Shown: in pieces, positions 23,848 through 32,377 of the stretch
How positions within the stretch are numbered: position 1 is the stretch's first letter
How the letters are laid out: each line of letters opens with the position of its first letter
Source: Paraburkholderia caledonica NBRC 102488
GTDB taxonomy: Bacteria > Pseudomonadota > Gammaproteobacteria > Burkholderiales > Burkholderiaceae
DNA length: 64,000 nt
Reading direction: 5' to 3'
Assembly: GCF_000685095.1 (NCBI RefSeq)
Contig: NZ_BAYE01000006.1
Location: 372,001 to 436,000, forward strand
Notes under the pieces: generated by a model
The model's input: only the letters and a program-made list of their open reading frames with translations
Told to the model about the DNA's origin: nothing
Databases searched by the model: none
Position numbers and translations under genes: made by a program

Positions 23848-25160
23848 GGTCGGCAAGGCCGCTTCGTTCGCTTTATGTACAGGTGCTGCTGGGCATGGTG
23901 CTCGGCGTGGCAGTCGGTCATTTCCTGCCGCAAGCGGGCGCGCTGCTCAAGCCTTTCAGCGATGCGTTCGTCGGCCTCGTAAGGATGATGATTGCGCCTA
24001 TCGTCTTCTGTACGATCGTCTCCGGCATCACGTCGCTCGCAAGCGGTAAGGCTATCGGGCGGACGATCTTCAAGGCGCTGGCGCTCTTTTACTTGCTCAC
24101 CGTCGTGGCGCTAGCCTTCGGGCTCGTCACCGCCATCGTTCTGCGACCGGGCGCGGGTATGCACATCGACGCGCACGGTCTGGACACGAGCATCCTCGCG
24201 CAATATGTGAAGCACGCACAGCCGGGCGGCCTGGTCGCATTTGCGCTGAGCGTCATCCCCGAGACGATGCTCGGCGCCTTCGAGAAGGGTGACGTACTGC
24301 CGGTACTGCTGCTCTCGCTACTCTTCGGCTTTTCGCTGAACTCCTGCCCGAAGGCGGGCCGGCCGGTGCTCGCGCTAATCGACGGCGTCGCGCACGTCCT
24401 GTTCCGGATCCTCGCGATGATCATGCAACTTGCCCCGCTCGGCGCATTCGGTGCGATGGCGTTCACGGTGGGCCGCTTCGGCATCCGCTCGGTCGGCTCT
24501 CTCGGCATGTTGATGGTGTGCTTCTACGTGGCATGCCTGCTGTTCATTGCGCTGGTGCTCGCTTCACTCGCGCGGCTGCATGGTTTCGCGCTTTGGCGGC
24601 TGTTGCGCTACATGCGGGAGGAGTTGCTTATTGTTCTCGCGACATCTTCCACGGAGCCGGTACTGCCGCGCCTGATCGTCAAGCTCGAGGCGCTCGGTTG
24701 CGACAAGGGGGTCGTGGGGCTCGTGCTGCCGGCCGGATATTCGTTCAATCTCGACGGCACCGCGATCTATCTGACACTCGCTTCGATGTTCATTGCGCAG
24801 GCATGCGACGTGCCGCTTTCCGCGTTTCAGATCGCGATGATGCTCGCGGTCATGCTGCTCACGTCAAAGGGGGCGGCCGGCGTGTCGGGTAGCGGACTCG
24901 TCGCGCTGGTCGCGACGCTGACGGTGATCCCGGATCTGCCCGTAGCTGGTGTGGCGCTACTGGTGGGCATCGACCGCTTCATGTCCGAGGCGCGTGCCCT
25001 GACGAGCGTGATCAGCAACGCTTGCGCTGTGATCTTCGTTTCCATGTGGGAAGGTGCGTGCGACCGTGCGCGTCTCGCTCAGATGCTCGGGGCGGAAGCG
25101 GCAGCTGCAGGCGACGCGGACGGTGCGGACGACTCAGCGAGACGAACCCCGGGAATGTGA
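23844..25160 (+). CDS. C4-dicarboxylate:cation symporter, DctA-like
   Basis: A 438-residue DAACS-family inner-membrane carrier with eight helices and two re-entrant loops. It shows the DctA patterns FVGLVRMMIAPIVFCTIVSG, the substrate loop STEPVLPRLIVKLEALG (usually SSSE), AGYSFNLDGTAIYL and TSKGAAGVSGSG. It imports succinate, fumarate, malate or a related acid with H+ or Na+. The start GTG overlaps the LysR stop (GTGA). The Thr in place of a Ser in the conserved loop and the regulator fusion suggest a non-standard substrate. Confidence 0.9.
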   Translation: MRSARPLRSLYVQVLLGMVLGVAVGHFLPQAGALLKPFSDAFVGLVRMMIAPIVFCTIVSGITSLASGKAIGRTIFKALALFYLLTVVALAFGLVTAIVLRPGAGMHIDAHGLDTSILAQYVKHAQPGGLVAFALSVIPETMLGAFEKGDVLPVLLLSLLFGFSLNSCPKAGRPVLALIDGVAHVLFRILAMIMQLAPLGAFGAMAFTVGRFGIRSVGSLGMLMVCFYVACLLFIALVLASLARLHGFALWRLLRYMREELLIVLATSSTEPVLPRLIVKLEALGCDKGVVGLVLPAGYSFNLDGTAIYLTLASMFIAQACDVPLSAFQIAMMLAVMLLTSKGAAGVSGSGLVALVATLTVIPDLPVAGVALLVGIDRFMSEARALTSVISNACAVIFVSMWEGACDRARLAQMLGAEAAAAGDADGADDSARRTPGM

Positions 25161-25161
25161 C

Positions 25162-25189
25162 AGGAAGGCCGCAGCAAGCAAGCCTTCCT
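25162..25189. terminator. Bidirectional hairpin between dctA-like and ModA-like genes
   Basis: An 8-base-pair stem (AGGAAGGC with GCCTTCCT, 12-base loop) begins one base after the dctA-like stop and lies 12 bases from the convergent ModA-like stop. Confidence 0.5.
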
Positions 25190-25200
25190 TCAGGTTTGCG

Positions 25201-25983
25201 TCAATGAGCGGAAACGGTATCGAGTCCGGTCGATTTCACTTCTGGCTGGACGCCGGGCGACGCGAGATAGTCGAGCAGAGCTTTTGCTTCTTTCGGGTGC
25301 TGCGCACTGACCGGAATGCCGGCCGCGAACCGCGTGACTGACTGCAGCGATTCGGGAATCTTGCCGACGAAGGTCGCGCCCTTGACAGGCAGCAACTCAC
25401 TCACCTGCTGGAAGCCAATTTCGTAGTCGCCGTTCGCCACGACCGAGGCCACTGGAATGCGCGGGATCATCTTCGCCTTCGCTTTGACCTGATCCTCGAT
25501 GCCAAGCTTCTTGAACAACTCCCGCTCGATATAGACACCGCTGGCGCTGTCCGAGTAGGCGATCGACTTCGCATGCAGCAGGGTCTGCCGGAGCCCGTCT
25601 ACGGAACTGATATCGGGCTTCGTCGCACCTTCGCGCACGACCATGCCGATGCGCGAATCGGCCAGCTCGACCCGCGATCCGGGGACGACCTTGCCTTTCT
25701 GGATCAGATCGTCAAGCGCATATCCGACCATGATGACGGCGTCCGCCGGCTCGCCACGCTCCAGCCGGTTGGGAATCGCTTCAGGCGATTTGCCCATCGA
25801 CGGACCGAGCGCGGTGTCGAGCGTGTTGCGCGTCTCCGCCGAGAATTTCGGGCCGAGCACTTTGTACGCCGCAGTAAAGCCGCCGGAACTCATGACGTGC
25901 AGATCGGCGGCTTGCACGTTCGCCGCGGCGGCCGAGGTTGCAACCAGTGCTGCGACGCACAGTTTTCGAATCAGGTTTCTCAT
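25201..25983 (-). CDS. Periplasmic substrate-binding protein, ModA-like (orphan)
   Basis: A 260-residue type-2 periplasmic binding protein with a signal peptide ending near AANVQA-AD (about 25). It resembles molybdate-binding ModA: SSGGFTAAYKVLGPKF, VVREGATKPDISS and IAYSDSASGVYIERELFKKL. No ABC permease or ATPase gene is near; instead an MHS symporter lies directly upstream on the same strand (54 bases). It may serve as an extracytoplasmic sensor or capture protein for an organic anion rather than molybdate. Confidence 0.8.
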   Translation of the reverse strand: MRNLIRKLCVAALVATSAAAANVQAADLHVMSSGGFTAAYKVLGPKFSAETRNTLDTALGPSMGKSPEAIPNRLERGEPADAVIMVGYALDDLIQKGKVVPGSRVELADSRIGMVVREGATKPDISSVDGLRQTLLHAKSIAYSDSASGVYIERELFKKLGIEDQVKAKAKMIPRIPVASVVANGDYEIGFQQVSELLPVKGATFVGKIPESLQSVTRFAAGIPVSAQHPKEAKALLDYLASPGVQPEVKSTGLDTVSAH

Positions 25984-26037
25984 GATCGTAGTGTTGTCGG
26001 AATGTGGGTGTATCTGGATGCGGAGCGCGGAAGCGGA

Positions 26038-27336
26038 TCAGTGCGCCGGAGTCAGCGTCGTTGCGCGGCGGCGATACAGCGCGAACGTCGCCATCAGCGC
26101 GCATGCAGCGGCAAAGCTCATCCAGTAGCCGGGTGCGGCCTTGTCGCCTGTCATGTGGATGAGCGCCGTGGAGATCGCCGGCGTGAAGCCGCCGAATACC
26201 GCCGTCGCGAGGCTATAGGCGAGCGAGAAGCCCGCGACGCGTACTTGTGCCGGCATCACTTCTGTCAGTGCGACGACCATCGCGCCGTTATAGATGCCGT
26301 ACATGAACGAGAGCCAAAGAAGGGCGAGCAGCATGTTGAGGAAGCTCGGCGCGTGCGCGAGGAGTGACAGCGCCGGGTACGCAGTTGCGATGGCGAGCAC
26401 CGTCATCGCGACGAGGAGCGGCCGGCGGCCGAGCTTGTCGGACAGAGCCCCGCCGATGGGCAGCCACACGAAATTCGACACGGCGACACACAGCGTCACA
26501 AGCAGACTGTCGGCGGTGCTCAAGTGCAGAACGGTCTTGCCGAAAGTCGGCGCGTAGACGGTGATCAGATAGAAGCTCGCGGTGGTCATCGCCACCAGCA
26601 TCATGCCTGCAATCACTACGGTCCAGTTCTGGACCAGCGTGCGGAACACTTCCTTCATGCTCGGACGATGCTGGCGCGCCTTGAACTCCTCGGTCTCCTG
26701 CAGGTTACGACGCAGCATGAAGATGAACGGCACGATCATGCAGCCGACGAAGAACGGAACGCGCCATCCCCAGGCCGCAATGGTAGCGGCGCTCATCGAC
26801 TGGTTGAGCGCGAAGCCAAGGGCCGCGGCCACGACGATCGCGACCTGCTGGCTCGCAGACTGCCAGCTCGTGAAGAAGCCCTTGCGGCCCGGCGTGGCCA
26901 TCTCGGCGAGATACACCGAGACGCCGCCCAGTTCCGCGCCCGCCGAGAAACCCTGCAGCAGTCTTCCGATCAAGACGAGCGCGGGCGCCACGAGGCCAAG
27001 CGTTGCGTAGCCCGGCACGAACGCGATCAGGATGGTGCCGCTCGCCATGATGGAGAGCGTGACGATAAGACCTTTGCGGCGACCGACGTCGTCGATGTAC
27101 GCGCCCAGCACGATTGCGCCCAGCGGTCGCATCAGGAAACCGGCGCCGAAGACCGCGAACGTCATCATCAATGAGGCGAATTCGCTGTCAGCCGGGAAGA
27201 AGACCTTGGCGATCTGGGTGGCATAGAAGCCAAACAGGAAGAAGTCGAACTGCTCGAGAAAGTTTCCGGCCGTTACGCGGAAAACCGCCGCGGCCTTTGA
27301 ACGGCCCGAGGAAAGGGTAGAGGGCGAGGGGTGCAT
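26038..27336 (-). CDS. MFS transporter, MHS family (citrate/tricarballylate:H+ type)
   Basis: A 432-residue 12-helix carrier of the metabolite:H+ symporter family. [20 protein letters not shown] opens helix 1; the MFS motif A variant [13 protein letters not shown] follows helix 2; [20 protein letters not shown] is characteristic of the citrate and tricarballylate symporters. GGAGA precedes the ATG at 27336. It is divergent from a LysR gene, with a clear T-N11-A dyad between. Substrate: probably a tri- or dicarboxylate; not proven. Confidence 0.87.
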   Translation of the reverse strand: MHPSPSTLSSGRSKAAAVFRVTAGNFLEQFDFFLFGFYATQIAKVFFPADSEFASLMMTFAVFGAGFLMRPLGAIVLGAYIDDVGRRKGLIVTLSIMASGTILIAFVPGYATLGLVAPALVLIGRLLQGFSAGAELGGVSVYLAEMATPGRKGFFTSWQSASQQVAIVVAAALGFALNQSMSAATIAAWGWRVPFFVGCMIVPFIFMLRRNLQETEEFKARQHRPSMKEVFRTLVQNWTVVIAGMMLVAMTTASFYLITVYAPTFGKTVLHLSTADSLLVTLCVAVSNFVWLPIGGALSDKLGRRPLLVAMTVLAIATAYPALSLLAHAPSFLNMLLALLWLSFMYGIYNGAMVVALTEVMPAQVRVAGFSLAYSLATAVFGGFTPAISTALIHMTGDKAAPGYWMSFAAACALMATFALYRRRATTLTPAH

Positions 27337-27437
27337 CGTTGTCTCCTGGCATCCCGAAAGATGCTGTGGTTCCGCTCTTTGTGGATTCGCGAATATTGGC
27401 CCTTGCCCGACCAAACGATAAGTGCAATCTTTTTAAC

Positions 27438-27462
27438 GATTGATGTTCATTGGTTATCAATC
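27438..27462. promoter_or_regulatory. LysR operator, T-N11-A dyad
   Basis: A perfect 7-base inverted repeat, GATTGAT-N11-ATCAATC, containing the LysR-type T-N11-A core, in the divergent gap 102 bases upstream of the MFS gene and 143 bases before the LysR gene. Confidence 0.65.
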
Positions 27463-27604
27463 GGCGCTTCTCTTACGTAGCGCGCTTTCCCGGCGCCGTT
27501 TGGCCGGCCAACGACAAAAATCGGCGCTGTGCCGGCTGTGTCCGGCCGAGTAGCGTGCTTGCGGCGCAATTCTGCGATCATTGCTGACAATCTGAACTGC
27601 TGGA

Positions 27605-28498
27605 ATGAGCATGGAACTTCGGCATCTTCGCTATTTCATCGCTGTTGCTGAGTTGCGAAGCGTGCGGGCGGCGTCCGAGCAGCTGCACGTCACGCAACCG
27701 GCGATTTCCCGCCAGATACAGGATCTCGAAGACGCCATCGGCGCGGCGCTGTTCGAGCGCACGCCGCGCGGGCTTAAGCTGACGCCCGCCGGCGATGCGT
27801 ATCTGCTGGAAGCACGCGAGATCCTTGCGCGTGTCGATGCCGCGAACCGGCTGGCGCGGCGCATCGCATCCGGTGTGCAAGGTCACCTGCGCATCGGTTT
27901 CGTTGAAAACGCCGTGTGGAGCGGCCCCGTTTCGAGCGCGTTGAGCGCTTTCGAACAGGCAGCACCGAACGTCGCCCTCGAACTCACGCCGATGAACACG
28001 CCCGAGCAACTCGACGCGCTCGCCGCGGGACGGCTCGACGGCGGCTTCTGCTATCGCTTCGGCGCGTTGCCGGAAGGCATTGCGAGCCTGCATGTGCTCG
28101 ATCAAAGCGTGGTGCTTGCCGTGCCGCAAGCGTGGCCGCACGGCAGCGCGGGCGCGGTCAGCGCACATGAACTCTCCGGCAGGCCGTTCATCGCGTTCCC
28201 GCGCCGCGTCTATCCCGCTTACTACGATCGCCTGCTATCCGCCTGCGCCGAACGCGGGCTCACGCTCGATATCAGACAGGAGGCGTCGACGGAAACCGCG
28301 ATTCTTTCGCTGGTTTCGGCGGGGATGGGCGCGGCCATCGTCAATGCCGCGAATCGCGACCGGCCGCCCGCGCGCGTGCGTTTCGTCGACTTGCTCGACC
28401 TGGAGATTTCCTTGCCGCTCGAATTCTGCTTCGTCGCACACGAGGCGGCGCACGAAGCGAATCGCACGCTTAAACGTTTTTTGGACCTGCTGACATAG
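27605..28498 (+). CDS. LysR-family transcriptional regulator
   Basis: A 297-residue regulator starting MSMELRHLRYFIAVAELRSV, with the recognition helix LHVTQPAISRQIQDLEDAIG, typical of the BenM/CatM-like branch. The effector domain covers about 90-290. It is divergent from the MHS symporter/ModA-like pair and should control them through the 27438-27462 dyad. The genes downstream on its own strand (deacylase, MFS, MBL hydrolase) start 111 bases later and could be a second target. Confidence 0.9.
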   Translation: MSMELRHLRYFIAVAELRSVRAASEQLHVTQPAISRQIQDLEDAIGAALFERTPRGLKLTPAGDAYLLEAREILARVDAANRLARRIASGVQGHLRIGFVENAVWSGPVSSALSAFEQAAPNVALELTPMNTPEQLDALAAGRLDGGFCYRFGALPEGIASLHVLDQSVVLAVPQAWPHGSAGAVSAHELSGRPFIAFPRRVYPAYYDRLLSACAERGLTLDIRQEASTETAILSLVSAGMGAAIVNAANRDRPPARVRFVDLLDLEISLPLEFCFVAHEAAHEANRTLKRFLDLLT

Positions 28499-28508
28499 CG
28501 GCCGGCAA

Positions 28509-28529
28509 GCGATGCCTGCAAGGCATCGC
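28509..28529 (+). terminator. Hairpin after the LysR gene
   Basis: A perfect 8-base-pair stem (GCGATGCC with GGCATCGC, 5-base loop) 10 bases after the LysR stop. No U-run follows; it separates LysR from the deacylase operon. Confidence 0.45.
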
Positions 28530-28609
28530 CCAGCGCAGAAAACGGCATTGGCCGGACGTTTTTTCGTCACCGATAGTAAAGGCACCCCAGGCTCTTTACT
28601 GTTCGCGCC

Positions 28610-29626
28610 ATGTCCACTTCCGCTTCGCTCATCGCTACCGATATCGACTTCGAACGCTCCGGCTTCCAGACCGGCACGCTGCGTCTGCCGTATTCGCATG
28701 ACCGCTCGGCATACGGCCACGTGCCGATCCCGCTTGCCGTGCTCAACGCGGGGGCCGGTACGGGCCCGACCGTTCTTCTAACGGGCGGCAATCACGGCGA
28801 CGAATACGAAGGACCCGTCGCGCTGATGAAGCTGATGCAGCGCATGCCGTCGATGTCCATACGCGGTCGCCTGATCGTGATACCCGGCTTGAACTTTCCG
28901 GCCTTCATCAACGGCACGCGCACGTCGCCGATTGACCGCGGCAACCTGAACCGCCTGTTTCCCGGCGCACGAAATGGCCAGCCGACGGAAATGATCGCGC
29001 ACTACGTCGAAAGCGAACTCCTGCCGCGCGCCGATGTCGTGATCGACCTGCATGCCGGAGGCGCGTCGTTCGAGCATGCGCCCACGCTGCTCGCGTCGCC
29101 GCCTGCCGAAGGCGAATGGCACGCGTTGTATATGGACCTCGTGCGCGAGTTCGGCGCGCCGAACACGATGATCATGGACCTGCTCGGCGAAGACCGCACG
29201 TTCGCAGCCGCAGCCGAACGGCACGGCAAGCTCTTTCTGTGCGGCGAGCTCGGCGGACATGCGGGCTGCGACGCGGCGAACCTGGCGATCGTCGAAAGCG
29301 GCTTGCAGCGCGTGTTGGTTCGGCTCGGTGTGCTCTCCGACACGCAGCCGGCGCCGGCCGGCAAAACGCGCTTTCTGCGCGTAGAAGGCGCTCGTGCGTA
29401 CGTGTATGCGCCGCTTGCGGGTGTATTCGAACCCGCGTTCAGACTCGGCGATCAGGTGCGCGAGGGTCAGCTCGCAGGGCGCCTGTACGATCCGCACCGC
29501 CCGTGGCAGGCGCCGGCCGATATCGCGTTCCGCAGCGACGGCATGGTCATTTGCATGCGGACCTTTGCACGCGTGGAACCCGGCGACTGCATCGCGCTGC
29601 TCGCTGCACAAGCCAACGCCGATTGA
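28610..29626 (+). CDS. Zinc deacylase, succinylglutamate desuccinylase/aspartoacylase family (DoeB-like)
   Basis: A 338-residue M14-type metallo-hydrolase. The zinc site shows as GGNHGDEYEG near 59-68 (His and Glu), the Arg/Asn pair INGTRTSPIDRGNLNRLFPG, and DLHAGG near 143 (third ligand). A C-terminal beta-barrel contains VYAPLAGVFEPAF. Similar enzymes remove acetyl or succinyl groups from amino acids, as DoeB does for N-acetyl-diaminobutyrate in ectoine breakdown. No doeA or other ectoine genes are here. An MFS carrier follows after 28 bases. Confidence 0.82.
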   Translation: MSTSASLIATDIDFERSGFQTGTLRLPYSHDRSAYGHVPIPLAVLNAGAGTGPTVLLTGGNHGDEYEGPVALMKLMQRMPSMSIRGRLIVIPGLNFPAFINGTRTSPIDRGNLNRLFPGARNGQPTEMIAHYVESELLPRADVVIDLHAGGASFEHAPTLLASPPAEGEWHALYMDLVREFGAPNTMIMDLLGEDRTFAAAAERHGKLFLCGELGGHAGCDAANLAIVESGLQRVLVRLGVLSDTQPAPAGKTRFLRVEGARAYVYAPLAGVFEPAFRLGDQVREGQLAGRLYDPHRPWQAPADIAFRSDGMVICMRTFARVEPGDCIALLAAQANAD

Positions 29627-29654
29627 GCCAAGTCCACCAACGCCGGAGCCGCGC

Positions 29655-31013
29655 ATGAACGTTCACCCTGTTTCAACCCAGCCCGCCGATGTCGTTGCAC
29701 GTACCGGATCTTTCGATAGCGTGCGCCATCCCGTGTATGTCGTGCTGCTGTTCTTCGTCTGTTTCGCGTTTTCATATCTGGACCGCCAGGTCGTCAGCAT
29801 TCTCGTACAGCCGATCAAGCAGTCGCTCGCGCTTACCGATACGCAGATCGGCCTGCTGCAAGGATTTTCATTCACGATGTGCTACGCAACGGCAGGGGTG
29901 TTCGTCGCGAGGCTCGTCGATCGCGGCAACCGCGTGAAACTGATCGCCGCGTGCATCGCGATCTGGGCGATTTCGACAATGGCGTGCGGCTTCGCGACCA
30001 ACTTTACGGAATTGCTGCTTGCCCGCGCCGGAACGGCGGTTGCCGAGGCCGCCTTGAGTCCCGCGGCGCTGTCGATCTTCAGCGACATATTTGCGCCGCG
30101 CCGCGTCGCGCGCGCGAGTAGCGTGTTCATGCTCGGGCCATACGTAGGCGGTGGCGCCGCGCTGTTCGGCGGCGGTATGCTCTTGTCGGCGGCAGCTGCG
30201 GGCGACGGCAGTGCATGGCTCAGCGAGCACGGCTTTGCGCCGTGGCAAGCGGTGTTCGTTGCCGTGGGATTGCCCGGCATACTGCTGGCCGCGCTTGTCG
30301 CGTTCACGGTTCGCGAACCGGCGCGGCTCGAAACCAGCATGCGTGGCGCGCATGCGCAGAACGAGATGCCGTCGCTCCGCGACGTGCTCGCCGAACTGTT
30401 CGTGCGTAATCGCTTCTGCCTGCCTTACTTTGCGGCTTACGTCGCGCTGATCACGCTGTTCTACTCGCACGCCGCATGGTTCCCGACCTTGCTGATGCGC
30501 CACTTCCATCTCGCGCCGAAAGCCGTCGGACAGATGGCCGCACCTGCGTACATGGTCGGCGGTATGCTCGGCGTGGCATGCGCGGGAATGCTCGCGACGC
30601 GCGTCACCGACGACACCACCTTGCGCAAAGTGCTGGGCTTCTCCGCGTGCGCCGTTGCCTTGCTCGTGCCCGCCGCCATCGCGATGCCGCTCGTCGCGAG
30701 CAGCAGCCTTGCCATCGTGCTCTATGGCGTCAGCGCTTTTACCGCCAGCATCGCAATGGGACTTGCACCCGTGCCATTGCAAATCGCAGTGCCGAACCGC
30801 ATGCGCGGCCGTTCGCTGGCGCTACTCGTCTTCATGACGAATGCGATCAGCGGTGGCGTGGGCCCGCTGTCGGTTGGCTATCTGAACGAACGGCTGGGGC
30901 ACACGGGAACGAGTCTTGGAAGTGCACTGGCGCTGGTCGGTGGCGTGTCGGCGCTCGTCAGCGCGTTACTCTATGCAGTGGCGACCCGGCGCGTTCGCGC
31001 TGCGACGGCTTAG
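29655..31013 (+). CDS. MFS transporter
   Basis: A 452-residue 12-helix major facilitator. Helix 1 is VVLLFFVCFAFSYLDRQVVS, typical of the anion:cation symporter/spinster-like group. LVDRGNRVKLIAAC is a variant of the A-motif. A long charged loop separates the halves near residue 225-250. The start 29655 lies 28 bases after the deacylase stop, so the two are co-transcribed; the substrate should be the deacylase substrate or product. Confidence 0.87.
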   Translation: MNVHPVSTQPADVVARTGSFDSVRHPVYVVLLFFVCFAFSYLDRQVVSILVQPIKQSLALTDTQIGLLQGFSFTMCYATAGVFVARLVDRGNRVKLIAACIAIWAISTMACGFATNFTELLLARAGTAVAEAALSPAALSIFSDIFAPRRVARASSVFMLGPYVGGGAALFGGGMLLSAAAAGDGSAWLSEHGFAPWQAVFVAVGLPGILLAALVAFTVREPARLETSMRGAHAQNEMPSLRDVLAELFVRNRFCLPYFAAYVALITLFYSHAAWFPTLLMRHFHLAPKAVGQMAAPAYMVGGMLGVACAGMLATRVTDDTTLRKVLGFSACAVALLVPAAIAMPLVASSSLAIVLYGVSAFTASIAMGLAPVPLQIAVPNRMRGRSLALLVFMTNAISGGVGPLSVGYLNERLGHTGTSLGSALALVGGVSALVSALLYAVATRRVRAATA

Positions 31014-31073
31014 TGAAATGCGCACTGACACACATACAGAAACCTGCATTCGAACCGAAGAGAACGGATTGCC

Positions 31074-31949
31074 ATGAAACCCGCCTCACAAGTCCATCAC
31101 GTCGGCGCCGCGACCATCACGCGGGTCGATGAAACCGGCTTCGCGCTCGCGCCGAACCTGTTGTTCCCGGCGTGGAGCGATGAAGATGGTCGCGAGCTCG
31201 AGGAACGCTTCGCCACCGAAAGTCTGGATCTCACTAACGCGCGAGTGCCGTTGAAAACGCATCTGTGGGTCGTGGAAGTCGGCGGTGTGACGATGGTCGT
31301 CGATACGGGCATCGGCAATGGCAAATCTCGGCCGTTCAGCGCGCTCTTCGACAAGCTCGATAATCCCGTGTTTGAACGCTTCGAATCCGCCGGCTTCAGG
31401 CGCGAGGATATCGACTACGTGCTGCTCACGCATCTGCACGTCGATCACGTCGGCTGGAATACGCATTGGCAGGACGGCCGCTGGGCGCCGGTGTTTCCGA
31501 ACGCGACCTACGTGTTCGGCGAGCGCGAATGCGACTTCTTCGCTACCCCGGAAGGCGCATCACGGCGGATGGTGTTCGACGACAGTGTCCTTCCGGTCAT
31601 CGAGTCCGGTCAGGCGCGTGCCGTGCCGGATGCAGGTGCGGAGATTCTCGACGGCATCCGCTTCCTGCCGACTTTCGGCCATAGCATCGGTCACATGGCC
31701 ATCGAGCTTCGTTCGCGTGGCGAGACAGCGCTCTTTTCCGGCGACGTGATGCACAGCGCGGTGCAAGTGCATCGGCCCGAATGGAATTCAATGTTCTGTC
31801 TCGATCAGCAGCAGGCCCGCGCTTCGCGCGAGCGTTTGCTCGCGCGTGCAGCGGACGTGGGCGCGACGGTGTTTGCCGCGCATTTTGCCGAGACATCGGC
31901 GGGGACCGTGCGGCGCGTCGAAAAGGGTTTTGAATGGCGCTATGCGTGA
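31074..31949 (+). CDS. Metallo-beta-lactamase-fold hydrolase
   Basis: A 291-residue MBL-fold enzyme. The di-metal signature HLHVDH lies at about residue 122-127 (LLTHLHVDHVGWNT). A further His appears in TFGHSIGHMAIEL near 202, Asp in FSGDVMHSAVQ near 223, and a final His in FAAHFAETSAG near 273. It resembles lactonase-type hydrolases. GAAGAGAACGGA precedes the ATG. It closes a deacylase-MFS-hydrolase cassette and may open a lactone or cyclic amide in the same route. Confidence 0.87.
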   Translation: MKPASQVHHVGAATITRVDETGFALAPNLLFPAWSDEDGRELEERFATESLDLTNARVPLKTHLWVVEVGGVTMVVDTGIGNGKSRPFSALFDKLDNPVFERFESAGFRREDIDYVLLTHLHVDHVGWNTHWQDGRWAPVFPNATYVFGERECDFFATPEGASRRMVFDDSVLPVIESGQARAVPDAGAEILDGIRFLPTFGHSIGHMAIELRSRGETALFSGDVMHSAVQVHRPEWNSMFCLDQQQARASRERLLARAADVGATVFAAHFAETSAGTVRRVEKGFEWRYA

Positions 31950-32377
31950 GGGCGGGGAAGTGAGCTTGCCTTGCGGTTCATCGGCGAGACAGCACGCACG
32001 AGTCCGCGCAGGACGCATCGCCCTCGGACTCGCGCCGCGCGCAAAGTATGGCGTCCCTTCCAATCACGGAATCTGTCATGCCGATCGCCTTGAAGCTGGC
32101 TACGCCGACGCAGAACTGATGAAGACCGACCACGAGCGATGAAGGCCAGCGCGAAGCCAGCAGAGAGCATGGGTATTGCCAGCAGCTTGAAACTACCGCC
32201 GCAATCACCGCTTTAAAGCCGCGATAAACCTTGAACCGTTTTCGCAGGCAACTATGCTTTAAAAGAGCCGGAGCGCAGTGCTGAAACGGCTTCCCGCTCG
32301 AATCGACCGCCCCGCAGGACGACGGTCAACATGGGCTAACGCTGACGCAGGGGCCCGGAACCGCAACGGTGTACATC
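31950..32377. other. Intergenic region, no gene supported
   Basis: About 428 bases. Minus-strand frames here give hydrophobic fragments in two different phases (around 31980-32208) without a ribosome site or recognisable family, so I do not call a gene. Near 32200-32265 the sequence turns AT-richer, with TTTAAAGCCGCGATAAACC and GCTTTAAAAG, and may hold the promoter of the lytic transglycosylase gene. Confidence 0.4.

Noticed and set aside
31978-32208. Hydrophobic minus-strand frames upstream of the lytic transglycosylase
   Set aside because: Membrane-like stretches appear in two phases with no ribosome site, more likely chance or decayed sequence.
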